The notes under the pieces were generated by a model that made no database searches, was not told the origin of the DNA, and saw only the letters and a list, made by a program, of their open reading frames with translations. This document shows, in pieces, positions 61,179-64,000 of a DNA stretch of 64,000 bases (position 1 is the first letter of the stretch; each line of letters opens with the position of its first letter). The position numbers and the translations under genes were made by a program. The stretch is from Corallococcus sp. EGB (GTDB taxonomy: Bacteria; Myxococcota; Myxococcia; Myxococcales; Myxococcaceae): the NCBI RefSeq assembly GCF_019968905.1, contig NZ_CP079946.1, forward strand, positions 7,413,356 through 7,477,355, given 5' to 3'.

Positions 61179-61340
61179 GGAGCCCGGAATCCTACCCGCC
61201 GCTTCCGGAGCTGGCGACTGCGCGATGGACGACGAAAACCGTCAGCGGCGGTGACAAAAATTGGCAGGCCCCCGGCTGATCCGCCACCGGCCCGGCTCGC
61301 CGGTCCTTGGAATCCGGGTGGTTGGGGGGAATGTTCGACC

Positions 61341-61356
61341 TGGCACTCTTCGTGCT
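61341..61356 (+). promoter_or_regulatory. Sigma-54 promoter of pilA
   Basis: TGGCACTCTTCGTGCT matches TGGCACG-N4-TTGCW at the key positions, with GG and GC 10 bp apart (the strict -24/-12 spacing). Transcription should begin near 61367, about 43 nt before the pilA start. pilA of M. xanthus is known to be sigma-54 dependent. Confidence 0.85.
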
Positions 61357-61408
61357 AAGAGTTCGCACGTCGTTCAACCCCCCTCTGCCAATCGCGGAGT
61401 CCCCAAAC

Positions 61409-62002
61409 ATGATGAACCGTCTCTTCCGGAAGAAGGGTGGCTTTACCCTCATCGAGCTGATGATCGTGGTCGCCATCATCGGCATCCTGGCCGCCATCGC
61501 CATCCCGAACTTCATCCGCTTCCAGGCGAAGTCGAAGCAGTCCGAGGCGAAGACGAACCTCAAGGCCATCTTCACCGCGCAGAAGTCGTACTTCGGTGAG
61601 AAGGACAAGTACGTCACCGACTTCACGGTCATCGGTTTCGATCCTGAGCCCGCGAACCGCTACAGCTACGGCCTGAAGGCGGGCTGCGTTGCCGCCGTCC
61701 CCGCCACGGCCGCCGGCCGCGTGGACGCGAAGACGGGCTGCATCGGCCAGGACTCCGGCAAGTTCGCGACGGCGCCGACCGCCGCCAACGCGTTCGGCAC
61801 GCTGGGCATCGAGGGCACCTGCCCGAGCTGCAACTTCTACGCGAACGCGATCGGCAACGTCGACAACGACCCGGCCGGTGACGTGTGGGGCATCACCTCC
61901 AATCCGACGGGCGGCACGCTGACGGGCACCTGCGGCGTGGACACCACCATCTCCTCCGCTGGCGAGCCGGGCAATGCGTACAACGACGTGAGCTGCGAGT
62001 AA
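61409..62002 (+). CDS. pilA: Major type IV pilin PilA
   Basis: A 197-residue prepilin. An 11-residue leader (MMNRLFRKKGG) is cut before Phe of FTLIELMIVVAIIGILAA, leaving the conserved Glu5. The N-terminal helix ends IPNFIRFQAKSKQSEAKTNLKAIF, very close to Myxococcus PilA. The head contains six cysteines (including CPSC), which may form disulphides. The ATG at 61409 (or the next codon at 61412) is selected because the leader must be short; the frame extends 100 nt further upstream but crosses the promoter. A strong terminator follows. PilA is the structural subunit for twitching-type social motility. Confidence 0.96.
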   Translation: MMNRLFRKKGGFTLIELMIVVAIIGILAAIAIPNFIRFQAKSKQSEAKTNLKAIFTAQKSYFGEKDKYVTDFTVIGFDPEPANRYSYGLKAGCVAAVPATAAGRVDAKTGCIGQDSGKFATAPTAANAFGTLGIEGTCPSCNFYANAIGNVDNDPAGDVWGITSNPTGGTLTGTCGVDTTISSAGEPGNAYNDVSCE

Positions 62003-62017
62003 TCGCACCTCACACAG

Positions 62018-62050
62018 CCTCTTTGCTTCGCTGACGAAGTGAAGCAGAGG
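62018..62050 (+). other. Imperfect hairpin after pilA
   Basis: CCTC and TGCTTC (62018-62029) pair with GAAGCA and GAGG (62041-62050) around a bulge. It lies just after the pilA stop and could protect the abundant pilA mRNA from exonucleases before the terminator. Confidence 0.35.
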
Positions 62051-62061
62051 TGGCACAATAG

Positions 62062-62098
62062 ATGGGGTGCCCGGGCATAGTCGGGCACCCCATTTTCG
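62062..62098 (+). terminator. Rho-independent terminator after pilA
   Basis: A perfect 12-bp stem (ATGGGGTGCCCG / CGGGCACCCCAT) with an 8-nt loop is followed by TTTTCG. It ends 13 bp before pilG, so readthrough would be needed to transcribe pilG from the pilA promoter. Confidence 0.9.
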
Positions 62099-62110
62099 TT
62101 GGTTGAAGCC

Positions 62111-63034
62111 ATGATCAAGGTGTTGGACCTGCTGAGATTCGCCCCGGGCCTGCTGCTGCTGGCCACCCTGTCCGCGCCGCCGGGCCGTCCTGCCCAGAAG
62201 CAGGGAGGCGGTCCCCTCCTTCCACGCCCCGGCCTGCTCCAGACGCTTTTCAAGTCCCAGCAGGGGCTGGTCACGGACTACTTCTGGATCATGATGATGA
62301 ACCGCATCGGCATCGCCGTGCGGCCAGATCAGTACCGGGACGTGTACGACTACGCGGAACTCGTCACCGACCTGGATCCGAAGTTCCGACAGGCCTACCT
62401 CTACGGCGGCATCACCATCCCCGTGCACCTGGGGCGTGAGAAGTACGCCAACACCGCGGAGTCGACCCGGTTGCTGCGCAAGGGGCTCCAGCACCTGCCG
62501 GACAACGAGCAGATCGCCTTCCAGCTTGCCTACAACCTGATGTTCTTCGACAAGAACTACAAGGAGGCGGCGGACATCATCCAGGAGCTGTCCAAGCGGC
62601 CGGACGCACCTCCATGGTACTCGGCGCTCGCCACGCGCCTGTATGCGCAGTCCGGCGACTTCGACAACAGCCTCTCCTTGAGCATGGCCTTGCGCGACGG
62701 CGCCCAGGACGAAGAGACGCGCGAGTTCTATGCTCACCGGGTGGAGGAGATCCGCCAGGAGCGGATCCTGCGTGACCTGGATGCGGCCATCCAGCACTAC
62801 AAGGCCCGGGAGGGGCACCTGCCCGACGGGCTGGCGGCCCTGGTCACCTCAGGCGACCTGCCCCGGATCCCGGAGGATCCGTTGGGAGGCAAGCTCTTCC
62901 TGGGTGAGGATGGCCGCGCGTACTCCGACGCGGTGAAGTTCCGCATGGAACTCATCCAGGACGAGCGCGACGAGAACGGCGAACGCCTGGTGCCCAAGCC
63001 CCGAGTCACGACCCATGACGAATCCCAACCCTGA
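62111..63034 (+). CDS. pilG: PilG, type IV pilus biogenesis protein of the PilGHI set
   Basis: A 307-residue protein with an N-terminal hydrophobic helix (residues 4-22). TPR-like helices follow (about 70-210: DQYRDVYDYAELVTDLDPKF, STRLLRKGLQHLPDNEQIAF). A C-terminal segment resembles a general-secretion-type helper (REGHLPDGLAALVTSGDLPRIPEDP). In M. xanthus pilG, pilH and pilI lie after pilA and are needed for piliation. The ATG at 62111 opens the membrane segment. The 3' end overlaps pilH by 20 nt, which indicates coupling. Confidence 0.8.
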   Translation: MIKVLDLLRFAPGLLLLATLSAPPGRPAQKQGGGPLLPRPGLLQTLFKSQQGLVTDYFWIMMMNRIGIAVRPDQYRDVYDYAELVTDLDPKFRQAYLYGGITIPVHLGREKYANTAESTRLLRKGLQHLPDNEQIAFQLAYNLMFFDKNYKEAADIIQELSKRPDAPPWYSALATRLYAQSGDFDNSLSLSMALRDGAQDEETREFYAHRVEEIRQERILRDLDAAIQHYKAREGHLPDGLAALVTSGDLPRIPEDPLGGKLFLGEDGRAYSDAVKFRMELIQDERDENGERLVPKPRVTTHDESQP

Positions 63035-63995
63035 AGCCCCGCCCATCCTGGCGCAGGGACTCCACAAGACCTACAAGGTCGGCTTCTGGTTCAACCGCAC
63101 CGTCCGGGCGCTCCAGTCCATGGACCTGCGGGTGGATGCAGGGCAGATCTACGGCCTTCTGGGTCCCAATGGCGCGGGCAAGTCCACGACCATCAAGATC
63201 CTGATGAACCTCGTGCGCCCCAGCGGGGGCACGGCGCAACTCTTCGGCAAGCCCGTGGAGGACGCAGAGACGCGCAGGCTGGTGGGCTTCGTGCCGGAGA
63301 ACCCCGCCCCCTACGAGTACCTCACAGGCCGGGAGTTCGTGACGCTGGCCGGGCAGTTGGCGGGCCTGTCCGGCCAGGAGCTGGACACGCGCGTCACGGA
63401 GGTGCTGGGCGCCGTGGAGATGGCAGGCGCGGAGAAGTTGCAGATCCGCCGCTACTCCAAGGGCATGGTGCAGCGCGTGGCACTGGCGCAGGCGCTGGTG
63501 GGCCGGCCCAAGCTGCTCATCCTGGACGAGCCCACGAGCGGCCTGGATCCCCTGGGACGCCGACAGATGCGCGACCTCATCCTGGCGGAGCGGACCAAGG
63601 GAACCACCGTGCTGTTCTGCAGCCACATCATCCCGGACGTGGAGTCGCTCTGCGACCGGCTGGCGGTGCTGGTGGGTGGACGACGGGTGCGCGAAGGCAG
63701 CGTGCAGGAGCTGGTGTCCGCGCAGGTCCCCACGGTGGAGGTGGTGGTGGAGGGGATGAACTCCGAACAGGTGCGCGGCCTGGGCATCCCCCTGGAGTCG
63801 GTGCAGGCCCTGGACGGACGCGTGATGTTGCAGGTGGCCGACGTGGACAGCCAGCGGCTGTTGGGAGGCGTGCTGGGTGCGGGCGGCCGGGTGAACCGGA
63901 TGCAGCCGGCTCGCTTTTCCCTGGAGCAGCTGTTCATGAACGCGCTGAAGGAATCTGGCCGCGCGACGAGCGTGGGTGGGGAGATCAACACGTGA
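63015..63995 (+). CDS. pilH: PilH, ABC transporter ATP-binding protein
   Basis: A 326-residue ABC ATPase. Walker A is GPNGAGKST (residues 50-58), the Q-loop region is FVPENPAPYEYL, the signature is YSKGMVQRVALAQAL, Walker B is LLILDEPTSGLDP and the H-loop is CSHIIPDV. The DrrA/CcmA-like C-terminus is about 110 residues. M. xanthus PilH is an ABC transporter homologue required for pilus biogenesis. Its start lies inside pilG and its stop overlaps the pilI start. Confidence 0.9.
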   Translation: MTNPNPEAPPILAQGLHKTYKVGFWFNRTVRALQSMDLRVDAGQIYGLLGPNGAGKSTTIKILMNLVRPSGGTAQLFGKPVEDAETRRLVGFVPENPAPYEYLTGREFVTLAGQLAGLSGQELDTRVTEVLGAVEMAGAEKLQIRRYSKGMVQRVALAQALVGRPKLLILDEPTSGLDPLGRRQMRDLILAERTKGTTVLFCSHIIPDVESLCDRLAVLVGGRRVREGSVQELVSAQVPTVEVVVEGMNSEQVRGLGIPLESVQALDGRVMLQVADVDSQRLLGGVLGAGGRVNRMQPARFSLEQLFMNALKESGRATSVGGEINT

Positions 63996-64000
63996 GCGCC
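63992..64000 (+). CDS. Start of PilI-like ABC permease (cut by window edge)
   Basis: GTGAGCGCC begins at 63992, overlapping the pilH stop (GTGA). Gene order in Myxococcus and the coupling pattern make the permease PilI the expected product. Only three codons are visible. Confidence 0.45.

Noticed and set aside
61307-61408. Longer N-terminus for pilA
   Set aside because: It would place the sigma-54 promoter inside the gene and give a prepilin leader of over 40 residues instead of 11.
1-64000. tRNA, rRNA, CRISPR or transposon
   Set aside because: No cloverleaf, repeat-spacer array, transposase or terminal inverted repeats were seen while reading both strands.

Overview
The window looks like a myxobacterial chromosome (suborder Cystobacterineae, in the Myxococcus/Corallococcus/Pyxidicoccus range). 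It is very GC-rich with strong GC3 bias and tightly packed operons. It carries genes typical of that group: a CarF-type plasmanylethanolamine desaturase, a SgmX-like TPR protein, a pilS2/pilR2-pilMNOPQ block, a pilA-pilG-pilH block, many PEGA and Asp/Gly-rich lipoproteins, and a caspase-like protein. I see no tRNA, rRNA, CRISPR array, prophage or insertion sequence.

Layout. 1-7495: M1 metallopeptidase (cut by the window edge), small lipoproteins, a PEGA protein, a processive GT2 glycosyltransferase and D-Ala-D-Ala ligase. 7498-18465: a large PEGA/coiled-coil protein, a CtpA-type S41 protease, an alpha/beta hydrolase, an ftsE-ftsX-envC cell-separation operon, a protein of unknown function, carF, glutamate racemase and a triple-repeat lipoprotein. 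18653-21900: a tolQ-tolR-tolA/tonB-tolB operon without pal in view. 21958-28734: class-V aminotransferase, Ppx/GppA phosphatase, Spinster-like MFS transporter, AraC regulator, CxxC flavoprotein oxidoreductase and acyltransferase. 28950-35628: a subtilisin lipoprotein, an ECF sigma/anti-sigma pair, and a divergent operon of a caspase-like protein, a membrane protein and an Ig-like lipoprotein.

35639-61178, all on the minus strand, is a long envelope and motility block. In transcription order it is pilD, pilS2-like, pilR2-like, pilM, pilN, pilO, pilP, pilQ, a lipoprotein, a roadblock/LC7 protein, efp, accB, accC, sgmX, an ExeA-like ATPase, tamB, an Omp85 protein with seven POTRA domains, and a lipoprotein. 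At 61409 the major pilin gene pilA is divergent from pilD behind an excellent sigma-54 promoter. It is followed by a strong terminator, then pilG, pilH and the first codons of pilI.

Taken together, the right half supplies the type IV pilus base (PilMNOP), the secretin PilQ, the pilin, its peptidase and an ABC transporter needed for piliation. It also supplies a polar activator (SgmX) and the translocation machinery that inserts outer-membrane proteins. The left half is mainly envelope homeostasis: peptidoglycan precursor synthesis (Ddl, MurI), cell separation (FtsEX-EnvC) and the Tol system. The least explained locus is the ECF sigma/anti-sigma pair facing a caspase-like protein with an embedded EF-hand loop (30985-35628).
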